From Limnohabitans sp. JirII-31 (GTDB lineage Bacteria > Pseudomonadota > Gammaproteobacteria > Burkholderiales > Burkholderiaceae_C): a stretch of DNA of 64,000 nucleotides. The notes under the pieces are model-generated. The model ran no database searches and had not been told where the DNA came from. It saw nothing but the letters and a program-made list of their open reading frames with translations. Where the stretch lies: contig NZ_NESA01000010.1 of NCBI RefSeq assembly GCF_002778315.1, positions 1-64,000 on the forward strand, written 5' to 3'. Made by a program: the position numbers and the translations under genes. This document shows, piece after piece, positions 30,919-38,552 of the stretch; the stretch's first letter is position 1, and each line of letters opens with the position of its first letter.

Positions 30919-32421
30919 TCAAAACCTCGGCAAATCCGGATGCTTGATTTGCCCGGCGCGCACCAGCATCTTGCCGTACTCGGCACATCGGTGCAGGGTC
31001 GGAATCACCTTGCCGGGGTTGAGCAGGCCCTTGCTGTCAAACGCACGTTTGACGCCAAACATCTGCTCGTTTTCGTCAGCGCTGAACTGCACGCACATGC
31101 TGTTGACTTTTTCAATGCCCACACCATGCTCGCCTGTCACCGTGCCGCCCATGGCCACGCTGGTTTCTAAAATTTCGGCACCAAACTGCTCGCAACGGTG
31201 CATTTGATCGGCGTCGTTGGCATCAAACAAAATCAGCGGATGCAAATTGCCGTCACCGGCGTGAAACACGTTCAAGCAACGCAGCTGGTATTTGTCTTCC
31301 ATCTCTGAGATGGCTTGCAAGATGTCGGCCACGCGCTTGCGTGGGATGGTGCTGTCCATGCACATGTAGTCGGGGCTGATGCGGCCTGAGGCGGGAAACG
31401 CATTTTTGCGACCACTCCAAAACTTCAGGCGTTGTGCTTCATCGCGACTGACCGTGATGGCCGTGGCACCGCAGCCGCGCAACACGTCGCTCATGCGGCC
31501 AATTTCTTCTTCCACTTCTTCGGGTGTGCCATCGCTCTCGCACAGCAAAATCGCGGCCGCGTTCAGGTCGTAGCCCGCGTGCACAAAGTCTTCCACGGCC
31601 GCTGTCATGGGGCCGTCCATCATTTCTAAGCCTGCCGGGATGATGCCTGCAGCAATCACCGCCGCCACCGCGTCACCGGCTTTGCGCACATCGTCAAAGC
31701 TGGCCATGATGCAGCGTGCCAACTGGGGCTTGGGAATGAGCTTGACCGTCACCTCCATCGTCACCGCCAGCATGCCTTCGCTGCCCACCACCACTGGTAG
31801 CAGGTCCAAGCCCGGGGTGTCGAGTGCGGCGCTGCCAAACGTCACCGGGTCACCCTCGATGGTGAAGCCTTTGACTTGCAGCACGTTGTGCACCGTCAGC
31901 CCGTATTTCAAACAATGCACACCGCCTGAGTTTTCGGCCACGTTGCCGCCAATCGTGCAGGCAATTTGGCTCGACGGATCTGGTGCGTAATACAAGCCGT
32001 GTGACGCGGCGGCTTCGCTGATGGCCAAGTTGCGCACACCACACTGCACCACCGCTGTTCGTGCCACGGGGTCGAGGTTGAGAATTTGGTTGAACTTGGC
32101 CAGCGACAGTGTCACCCCGTCGGTGTGCGGCATGGCACCACCCGACAAGCCGGTGCCCGCACCACGCGCCACCACGGGCACGTCCAGCGTGTGGCAGGTT
32201 TTCAACACCGCTTGTACCTGAGCCTCGGTTTCTGGCAGGGCCACACACAAGGGGCGCGCACGGTAGGCGGTGAGCCCATCGCACTCATAAGGCACCGTGT
32301 CCTCGGCGGTGTAGAGCAGGGCATGTGTAGGCAGTACATGCAGCAAAGCTTGCACCACTTGGCGCTGTCGTTCGGCGCGCTGCATGTGTTGCGTCTGTTC
32401 GGGTGAGAGTGGTGCGTTCAT
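30919..32421 (-). CDS. glcD: FAD-linked oxidase, GlcD/D-lactate dehydrogenase type
   Basis: A 500-residue flavoprotein with the FAD-binding PP-loop VVARGAGTGLSGGA and the C-terminal oxidase domain ending MGGTVTGEHGVG. It resembles GlcD, the catalytic subunit of glycolate oxidase, or D-lactate/2-hydroxyglutarate dehydrogenases. The partner genes glcE and glcF are not adjacent, so a stand-alone D-2-hydroxyacid dehydrogenase is equally possible. It is separated from the LysR gene by 76 bases on the same strand. Confidence 0.88.
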   Translation of the reverse strand: MNAPLSPEQTQHMQRAERQRQVVQALLHVLPTHALLYTAEDTVPYECDGLTAYRARPLCVALPETEAQVQAVLKTCHTLDVPVVARGAGTGLSGGAMPHTDGVTLSLAKFNQILNLDPVARTAVVQCGVRNLAISEAAASHGLYYAPDPSSQIACTIGGNVAENSGGVHCLKYGLTVHNVLQVKGFTIEGDPVTFGSAALDTPGLDLLPVVVGSEGMLAVTMEVTVKLIPKPQLARCIMASFDDVRKAGDAVAAVIAAGIIPAGLEMMDGPMTAAVEDFVHAGYDLNAAAILLCESDGTPEEVEEEIGRMSDVLRGCGATAITVSRDEAQRLKFWSGRKNAFPASGRISPDYMCMDSTIPRKRVADILQAISEMEDKYQLRCLNVFHAGDGNLHPLILFDANDADQMHRCEQFGAEILETSVAMGGTVTGEHGVGIEKVNSMCVQFSADENEQMFGVKRAFDSKGLLNPGKVIPTLHRCAEYGKMLVRAGQIKHPDLPRF

Positions 32422-32497
32422 GGGCGCACTTTACGGCAAAAGTGGTGCCCGGCGCGTGAAGAAAGTTACAGCCTCGTTTGAGGCGGATTACATGCGC

Positions 32498-33373
32498 TCA
32501 GGAGACCGACTTTTTGAGCCAGTCGGCAAATGCCGCACATTCCCAGCGGTCCATCGCGCCGGTGCGCCAACACAGGTAATGCCCATGCGGGCTGGGCACC
32601 TGACGCTGGAAAAGACGCACCAAGGTGCCGTTCTCCAGCCAAGGTGCGCCCAGCTTCAAACGCACCAGACCCACCCCCAGGCCTTGGGCGGCGGCATCGC
32701 AGATCAGACCGATGTCGTTGAAGCACGAGCCATCCACGGGCTCCGGCCAGTCCAGGTCGTGGGCGGCAAACCAGGTGCGCCACGGTTCTAAGGGGCTGCG
32801 CAGCAGCGTGACGTCGGCCAAGTCTTCCGGGGTTTCAAAAGGTCCGTTTTCACGGATGAACGCGGGTGATGCCATGGGCGTGACTTCGTCTTTCATCACG
32901 CACACGTGTTCCACGTCGGCATAGCGCCCGGTGCCAAAACGGATGGTCAGATCGGCGTCTTCTGCCACCACATCCAACAGCGGGATGGTCACTTGCAAGG
33001 TCAGGTCGATCTCGGGGTAGGCCTCGGCAAAGTGGCGCAAACGTGGCATCAAGATGGAACGCGCAAAAGTGGGCGTCACCGCCAAGCGCAGCTTGCGTTT
33101 GCCGCCGTTGCTGCTGCCATCTTTGCCTGGAAAACGCTCCAGGATCGACAGCCCTTCACGCACATGCGCCAGGTATTCGCTGCCCTCGGTGGTGAGCGAA
33201 AAATCTGCCCGCCCAAACAACTTCACCCCCAGCAACTGTTCAAGTTGCTTCACCCGGTGGCTCACCGCACTGGGTGTCACGCATTGTTCTTCGGCCGCTT
33301 GGGTGACCGAGCGCAGCCGGGCCAGCGCCTCGAACGTCAGCAAGCACTGAATGGGCGGGATGCGGCTGGTCAT
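32498..33373 (-). CDS. LysR-family transcriptional regulator (GcvA-like)
   Basis: The 291-residue regulator has an N-terminal winged helix (PPIQCLLTFEALARLRSVTQ, then PSAVSHRVKQLEQLLGVKLF) and a substrate-binding domain from about residue 95. The sequence resembles the GcvA group. It lies six bases downstream of purU, whose product handles one-carbon units; GcvA controls glycine cleavage in E. coli, so a one-carbon link is possible but unproven. Confidence 0.9.
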   Translation of the reverse strand: MTSRIPPIQCLLTFEALARLRSVTQAAEEQCVTPSAVSHRVKQLEQLLGVKLFGRADFSLTTEGSEYLAHVREGLSILERFPGKDGSSNGGKRKLRLAVTPTFARSILMPRLRHFAEAYPEIDLTLQVTIPLLDVVAEDADLTIRFGTGRYADVEHVCVMKDEVTPMASPAFIRENGPFETPEDLADVTLLRSPLEPWRTWFAAHDLDWPEPVDGSCFNDIGLICDAAAQGLGVGLVRLKLGAPWLENGTLVRLFQRQVPSPHGHYLCWRTGAMDRWECAAFADWLKKSVS

Positions 33374-33379
33374 GCCGGC

Positions 33380-34225
33380 TTATTTGAAGATCACGGTTTT
33401 GTGGCCGTTGAGCAGCACGCGGTGTTCGCTGTGCCACTTCACGGCGCGGGCCAGCACCTGGCTTTCGGTGTCACGGCCTTGGGTGGTCAGGTCTTCCACG
33501 GTTTTGCTGTGGTCCACGCGCGCCACGTCTTGCTCAATGATGGGGCCTTCGTCCAGGTCTGCCGTCACGTAATGCGCGGTGGCACCAATCAGCTTCACGC
33601 CACGGTCGTGCGCCTGGTAGTAGGGCTTGGCACCTTTGAAGCTGGGCAAAAAACTGTGGTGAATGTTGATGGCACGTCCGCTCAGTTTTTGGCACAAGTC
33701 ATCGCTCAAGATTTGCATGTAGCGCGCCAGCACCACCAGCTCTGCACCCTCACTTTGGATGATCTCGTACTGCTTGGCTTCCGCCTGTGCCTTGGTGGCT
33801 GCGGTGACCGCAATGTGGTGGAACGGCACGTTGTAGCTGGCCGCGAGTTGATAAAACTCGCGGTGGTTGCTGACGATGGCACGAATGTCCAAAGGCAGCA
33901 AACCGCTCTTCCAGCGAAACAACAAGTCATTAAGACAATGGCCTTCCTTGCTGACCATGATCACGGTGCGCATGGGCTGCGTGGTGTCATGCAAGGTCCA
34001 GCGCATGCCAAAGGTGTCGGCCAAGGCGGCGAGTTGCGTGCGCAAATCGTCTTGACTCAGGCTGTCACATGCGAACTGCACCCGCATGAAAAACAGACCG
34101 GTGTCATGGTCGTTGTATTGGGCGGCTTCTTCGATGTTGCCTTGGCGTTCCAGCAAAAAGCCAGACACAGCGTGCACGATGCCTTGGCGGTCAGGGCAAG
34201 ACAGGTTGAGGATGTAAGCAGTCAT
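33380..34225 (-). CDS. purU: Formyltetrahydrofolate deformylase
   Basis: A 281-residue enzyme that hydrolyses 10-formyl-tetrahydrofolate to formate and tetrahydrofolate, supplying formate to PurT and balancing one-carbon pools. An N-terminal ACT domain (YILNLSCPDRQGIVHAVSGF) is followed by a formyltransferase domain with AINIHHSFLPSFKGAKPY and the Asp-containing VTADLDEGPIIEQD. The start MTAYILNL fits the family; a more distal ATG at 34255 is less likely. Confidence 0.95.
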   Translation of the reverse strand: MTAYILNLSCPDRQGIVHAVSGFLLERQGNIEEAAQYNDHDTGLFFMRVQFACDSLSQDDLRTQLAALADTFGMRWTLHDTTQPMRTVIMVSKEGHCLNDLLFRWKSGLLPLDIRAIVSNHREFYQLAASYNVPFHHIAVTAATKAQAEAKQYEIIQSEGAELVVLARYMQILSDDLCQKLSGRAINIHHSFLPSFKGAKPYYQAHDRGVKLIGATAHYVTADLDEGPIIEQDVARVDHSKTVEDLTTQGRDTESQVLARAVKWHSEHRVLLNGHKTVIFK

Positions 34226-34288
34226 GGCCGCGATTGTAGGTTTGCGCATGAGCACCCACCTTGCGCGGGGTCGCGCGGGCGCAGACGA

Positions 34289-34570
34289 TCAGTGCACCAC
34301 CACCGGGTTTTGCGCCAACTCGGCGTAACCAGCCAGAGTGTCTTCTACCTCTTCTTGCGAGGGGGAGTTTTCTTGCCATGCGCGCAAATGGGCCTGAAAC
34401 AGCTCCGCCCACGAACCTTCGAGGTAGACCTCTTTGCCCGAGCGCTTGTCGACAATTTCAAACCCGTGGCGCGACAGCATCGGCACATCAGGACGTGCAG
34501 GCTCCAAGCCTTCGTCCTGCCCTTTGAGGTGCATCACAGAGAAAGTATCAGAGTTGTAGAGCATGTCCAT
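34289..34570 (-). CDS. DUF3567 family protein
   Basis: A 93-residue, probably cytosolic protein beginning MDMLYNSDTFSVMHL, with the later segment HGFEIVDKRSGKEVYLEGSW. This short family appears confined to Burkholderiales as far as I know, and its function is unknown. The central KEVYLEGSWAELFQAHLRAW is the most conserved part by memory. It lies between DUF3108 and purU genes on the same strand; the longer upstream frame overlaps the DUF3108 gene. Confidence 0.82.
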   Translation of the reverse strand: MDMLYNSDTFSVMHLKGQDEGLEPARPDVPMLSRHGFEIVDKRSGKEVYLEGSWAELFQAHLRAWQENSPSQEEVEDTLAGYAELAQNPVVVH

Positions 34571-34638
34571 GGTGTCGATCCGAGTCAAAAGGCTTTGGTG
34601 CCAGTGTGACACAACATATCGGCTCGAAACCCACGAAT

Positions 34639-35739
34639 TCAAGACCCTGGCGCATCCACCGTGCGCAACAACTGGTCCACAAAGTCGCCATTTGCGTTGG
34701 TGATGCGCAGGCGTGCCGGCAAAAAACCCAGGCTGGGGGCCAGCCACAACTCAATGCGCTGGTCAAACTCGCGCCGTGGATTGCGGTTCAACTTGATGGT
34801 GTGGAGCTCACCGTAGGGCAGGCGTAGCAGCTCTTCTTTCTCCACCACAAACTGCCACATCTCCGCTTCACGTTGGGACACCGTTTGAAACGACAGCATG
34901 GTGCCAGGCGGAAAACGATCTGGCTCTGCCCCCAGCAGGGCACCCAGTTGCAGCACCACACTCAGGCGGTCTTGCGCGCCTTTGAGCAGCGGCACATCGG
35001 GCGTGTTGGCGCTGAAGCTGATGATGTTTTTGTCGCGCTGAAAGTGCGCCGCCAACTCGCTGCGCGACTTGTCGCCAAAACGCAGCGGCATCAGCCCCTC
35101 GGCGCCCAGCAGTCCGGTGCTGGTTTGCACCCGTGAGCCCAGCAAAAACGCGCCAACCTCCAGCCGGGCCTCGTAATGTTGGCCATCTTGCTGCCAGCGC
35201 AAATCGGCCCAGGCCGAGTACCCGATGAAGCGTGCCTGCCCTTTCACGTCGTACTGCAAGCGGGCCGAGTTTGGCGCCTTGAACGCCGTCATCTGTGTCT
35301 GGCCTGATGCGTCAGAAGCGACCCGGTTGAACGGTGGCAAATCCACCGCTTCTGCGCTGCGCGCTGGCAGCGCCACCGGAGCGGTGAGTTGGGCATGCAA
35401 GTCTTCCAACTCTTGGGCTGAGGCCCACGCATGGGTGACCACGGGGGGGCGTGCGTGCACCGGTTCGCTGGCCAGAGCGGGGGACTGCGCTGGCGTTGTG
35501 GGTGCCAAGGTCGCGGCGACAGGTGTGGGCTTTTGCAGTGCGCGTGGTGTTGGGGTTTCAACTTCAACGTGGCGGGTGGTCAACACTTTGACTGTGGTGG
35601 TTTGGGGTGCGGTGGGCGAGAACCACCGTGCGCTGCCGCCCAGCAACCACAGGTGCACCAGCAACACGCCAGCCACCAACACGAATGGGTGTGTGCGTGA
35701 CCACCAGCGTGGTGAGATGGTCTGTGCAGGGCGGCGCAT
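34639..35739 (-). CDS. DUF3108 domain membrane-anchored protein
   Basis: A protein of about 366 residues with one N-terminal membrane helix (THPFVLVAGVLLVHLWLLGG), a Pro/Thr/Ala-rich linker (residues about 45-110) and a C-terminal DUF3108 beta-rich domain (LQYDVKGQARFIGYSAWADL to the ITNANGDFVDQLL end). The topology suggests a periplasmic domain. The linker recalls TonB-like spacers but no TonB domain is present. The start at 35739 lies 12 bases past the IclR stop. Confidence 0.83.
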   Translation of the reverse strand: MRRPAQTISPRWWSRTHPFVLVAGVLLVHLWLLGGSARWFSPTAPQTTTVKVLTTRHVEVETPTPRALQKPTPVAATLAPTTPAQSPALASEPVHARPPVVTHAWASAQELEDLHAQLTAPVALPARSAEAVDLPPFNRVASDASGQTQMTAFKAPNSARLQYDVKGQARFIGYSAWADLRWQQDGQHYEARLEVGAFLLGSRVQTSTGLLGAEGLMPLRFGDKSRSELAAHFQRDKNIISFSANTPDVPLLKGAQDRLSVVLQLGALLGAEPDRFPPGTMLSFQTVSQREAEMWQFVVEKEELLRLPYGELHTIKLNRNPRREFDQRIELWLAPSLGFLPARLRITNANGDFVDQLLRTVDAPGS

Positions 35740-35750
35740 GGCGGGCCGCG

Positions 35751-36533
35751 TCAAGCGCCAGCGGTGACTTGGCCCAACTCGGCGCTCAGTTGCTGGGCTG
35801 CATGACGCAGCGCCTTGGCCGGGGCGCCGTCCCACGACGCGTCAAAACTGGAGGTGGGCCCCAGCGACACCATGGCCAATGCCAAGTGCCCGTCTGAATC
35901 GAACACCGGGGCAGAAAAGCCAGCCACGCCAGGCAGCAACGCATCCACCACGCGCGCCAGTCCGCGCTCACGCACTTCGTCCAGCATGGCTTTTGCGTCG
36001 GCTTGGGTCAGGGGCACGTCGTGGCGTTTCATTTTTTGTGCGCGTGCCAATTCGGCCTTCAGCATGGGGCCAGTCAAGTCGCGCGGCATGTAGGCGGCAA
36101 AGCAACGCCCCGTGGCAGAGGTGAGCAAGGGCATCACATCGCCCAAGCGCAAAACTGTCATGGCGTGGGGTGACTCTTGCCAGTGCACGATGGTGGGGCC
36201 TTGGTTGCCCCACACCGCCAGTGCCACGGTGTGGCCAATCTTGGCCATCAACGGGGCCATGCGCTCACGGGCCAACTTGACCGGGTCTAGACGGGTGAGG
36301 GCGGCCAAGCCCAGTTGCAAGGCGGCAGGCCCCAAGTCGTAGCGAGTGCTGGCGTGGTCTTGGTGCACCAGGTTCAGGCGCTGAAAACTCACCAAATAGC
36401 GGTGGGCCTTGGCCGCGCTCATGCCCGCAGCACTCGCCAGGTCGCGCAGCATCAGCGCGCCTTCCGACTTGGCCAGCACCGCCAACAGTGCAAAACCGAC
36501 TTCGACCGATTGGATGCCAGCACGTTCTTTCAT
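35751..36533 (-). CDS. IclR-family transcriptional regulator
   Basis: The 260-residue protein has a winged helix (EGALMLRDLASAAGMSAAKA, then HRYLVSFQRLNLV) and a C-terminal IclR effector domain with GRCFAAYMPRDL and a GVAGFSAPVFDSDGHLALAM motif. It diverges from the fumarylacetoacetate hydrolase-family gene, and an inverted repeat in the shared gap is a likely operator. The effector is unknown. Confidence 0.92.
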   Translation of the reverse strand: MKERAGIQSVEVGFALLAVLAKSEGALMLRDLASAAGMSAAKAHRYLVSFQRLNLVHQDHASTRYDLGPAALQLGLAALTRLDPVKLARERMAPLMAKIGHTVALAVWGNQGPTIVHWQESPHAMTVLRLGDVMPLLTSATGRCFAAYMPRDLTGPMLKAELARAQKMKRHDVPLTQADAKAMLDEVRERGLARVVDALLPGVAGFSAPVFDSDGHLALAMVSLGPTSSFDASWDGAPAKALRHAAQQLSAELGQVTAGA

Positions 36534-36565
36534 GCGTCTAAGTATCTTATAGAATCAGGTTTAAA

Positions 36566-36603
36566 AATTACGTTTAGTTAAATTTGTTTACCTATACGTA
36601 ATT
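36566..36603. promoter_or_regulatory. Candidate IclR operator (inverted repeat)
   Basis: AATTACGT (36566-36573) and ACGTAATT (36596-36603) form an exact 8-bp inverted repeat spaced by 22 bases, centred in the AT-rich gap between the divergent IclR and hydrolase-family genes. Position and symmetry fit a regulator binding site controlling both directions. Confidence 0.5.
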
Positions 36604-36656
36604 ATCTGATGTGTCTCGGGCCCGCCTGGCCTGGGCGGACTAACCTGGAGAAAGCC

Positions 36657-37664
36657 ATGAAACTGGCCACCTACAAAGACGGATCACGCGACGGCCAATT
36701 GGTGGTGGTCTCGCGCGACCTCAGCACGGCACATTATGCGACGGGCATTGCCAGTCGCATGCAACAGCTGCTGGACGATTGGGGCTTCATCGCCCCCCAG
36801 CTGCAAGACCTTTATGAAACCTTGAACCAGGGCAAAGCACGCCACGCCTTCCCCTTTGACCCCAACTTGTGCATGGCACCGCTGCCGCGCGCTTACCAAT
36901 GGGCAGATGGTTCGGCCTACATCAACCATGTGGAGTTGGTGCGTGCGTCACGTGATGCCTTGGTCCCCGAGAGCTTTTACGCCGACCCCTTGATGTACCA
37001 AGGTGGCAGCGATGACTTCATTGGCCCCACCGACGATGTGGTGTGCCCCAGTGAGTCGTATGGCATTGACTTCGAAGCCGAACTGGCGGTGATCACGGGT
37101 GACGTGCCGATGCAAGCCACGCCTGAGCAAGCGCTCGAAGGCATTCGTTTGCTCATGCTGGCCAACGATGTGTCATTGCGCAACCTCATTCCCAATGAAC
37201 TTGCCAAGGGCTTTGGCTTTTTTCAAAGCAAACCCGCCACGGCCTTCAGCCCCGTTGCCGTGACGCTCGACGAGTTGGGCGACGCCTGGGATGGCGGACG
37301 TTTGCACCTGACCATGCAATCCACTTGGAACGGTCGCAAGGTGGGCATGTGCGATGCCGGGCCCGACATGACGTTTCACTTTGGTCAACTGATTGCACAC
37401 CTCTGCAAAACCCGCCGCGCGCGTGCAGGCTCCATCGTGGGCAGCGGCACCATCAGCAACCAAGGGGTAGAAGTCAAGGGCAAGAAAGACTGGCCCAAGG
37501 GCTACAGCTGTATTGCCGAGAAGCGCGCCATCGAGACCATTCTGGACGGCCAGCCCAGCACCGAGTTCATGCGCTATGGCGACACCATCCGCATCGAAAT
37601 GAAGGGCAAAGATGGCCAAAGCGTGTTTGGTGCCATCGATCAAAAAATTGTGCCCCTGGCCTGA
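36657..37664 (+). CDS. Fumarylacetoacetate hydrolase-family protein
   Basis: A 335-residue FAH-superfamily enzyme that would cleave a carbon-carbon bond in a 1,3-dicarbonyl-type acid. The N-terminal domain starts MKLATYKDGSRDGQLVVVS; the metal site residues lie in YGIDFEAELAVITGD, and SIVGSGTISNQGV closes the active site. It could be true fumarylacetoacetase of tyrosine breakdown, but hmgA and maiA are not nearby. CTGGAG precedes the ATG. Control by the divergent IclR protein is likely. Confidence 0.88.
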   Translation: MKLATYKDGSRDGQLVVVSRDLSTAHYATGIASRMQQLLDDWGFIAPQLQDLYETLNQGKARHAFPFDPNLCMAPLPRAYQWADGSAYINHVELVRASRDALVPESFYADPLMYQGGSDDFIGPTDDVVCPSESYGIDFEAELAVITGDVPMQATPEQALEGIRLLMLANDVSLRNLIPNELAKGFGFFQSKPATAFSPVAVTLDELGDAWDGGRLHLTMQSTWNGRKVGMCDAGPDMTFHFGQLIAHLCKTRRARAGSIVGSGTISNQGVEVKGKKDWPKGYSCIAEKRAIETILDGQPSTEFMRYGDTIRIEMKGKDGQSVFGAIDQKIVPLA

Positions 37665-37679
37665 CGGGCAGGCAGCGCT

Positions 37680-38093
37680 TTAGGCGTTGTAAATCGTGTC
37701 GAGCGACGCGAACCCTTTGACCTCGATCGGGTTGCCAAAGGGGTCGCGGAAAAACATGGTCCATTGCTCGCCTGGCAGACCCTCAAAGCGCAAATGAGGC
37801 TCCACCACAAACTGCGTGCCAGCGGCGCGCAGGCGCTCGGCCAGCGCGTTCCAGTCGGGCAAGTTCAGCACCAAGCCAAAGTGCGGCATGGGCACCAAGG
37901 TGTCTCCGACATGGCCGGTGTTGGCCGTGAGGAAGGGTTCTCCCAAATGCATGGAAATTTGGTGACCAAAAAAATCGTAGTCCACCCAGGTGTCGGTGCT
38001 GCGTCCCTCTTTGCAGCCGAGCACGCCGCCATAGAAACGGCGTGCGGTGTCGAGGTCGGTGATGTTGAAGGCGAAATGAAACAGGCTTTTCAT
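37680..38093 (-). CDS. VOC-family (glyoxalase/dioxygenase superfamily) protein
   Basis: A 137-residue protein with two beta-alpha-beta modules. It opens FHFAFNITDLDTARRFYGGV and ends with FRDPFGNPIEVKGF, typical of VOC proteins, with likely metal ligands H6, H64-type histidines and the final Glu. The substrate is unknown; it is convergent with the hydrolase gene, only 15 bases apart. Confidence 0.87.
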   Translation of the reverse strand: MKSLFHFAFNITDLDTARRFYGGVLGCKEGRSTDTWVDYDFFGHQISMHLGEPFLTANTGHVGDTLVPMPHFGLVLNLPDWNALAERLRAAGTQFVVEPHLRFEGLPGEQWTMFFRDPFGNPIEVKGFASLDTIYNA

Positions 38094-38116
38094 GCGCCCA
38101 AGAATACCAGTTGACC

Positions 38117-38482
38117 TCAGTGGCGGGTGTGTTCTGCTTTTTCTTGGCAGGGGATGCAGCGCGCGGCTTCGGGCGTGGCCTCCAGGCGGGCTTGCGGAAT
38201 GTGTGCGTCGCAGGCAATGCAGCGACCGTAGGTGCCTGCTGCAATGCGTGCCAAGGCCGCATCGAGGGCAGTCAGCTCTTCGGTTTCACGTTCATTGAGC
38301 GCGAATTCCAACTCCCGCTCAGTGGCCACTTGTGCCGTGGAGTCTTCGCTGTGGGCAAAGTGCTCGGTGGCCACTTCGGCGCGGCCTATGGTGCCGCCAC
38401 GTTGCTCGGCAATTTGGGTCAATAAATTGGTGCGCAGTGTTTCAAGGGCTTGCTTGAAAGCGTTGGCATGCGATGCGTCCAT
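38117..38482 (-). CDS. DksA/TraR-family zinc-finger protein
   Basis: The 121-residue protein has a long N-terminal helix pair and a C4 zinc finger made by C88, C91, C109 and C112 (RCIACDAHIP, then RCIPCQ). DksA-like proteins enter the RNA polymerase secondary channel and, with ppGpp, change promoter choice. It is shorter than canonical DksA (151), and the coiled-coil tip has EDSTAQ rather than a clear DxxDxA, so it is probably a paralogue. AGGAG precedes the ATG. Confidence 0.87.
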   Translation of the reverse strand: MDASHANAFKQALETLRTNLLTQIAEQRGGTIGRAEVATEHFAHSEDSTAQVATERELEFALNERETEELTALDAALARIAAGTYGRCIACDAHIPQARLEATPEAARCIPCQEKAEHTRH

Positions 38483-38552
38483 GTGTTTATCTCCTGTTGT
38501 AACAAGCCCATCATGCGCCCATCATGGGCGGCTGTCATTGCGCTTCATCAAG

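Noticed and set aside
32906-34609. A 567-codon plus-strand open frame opposite the LysR gene, purU and DUF3567
   Set aside because: It crosses three real minus-strand genes and their boundaries and shows no family motif.
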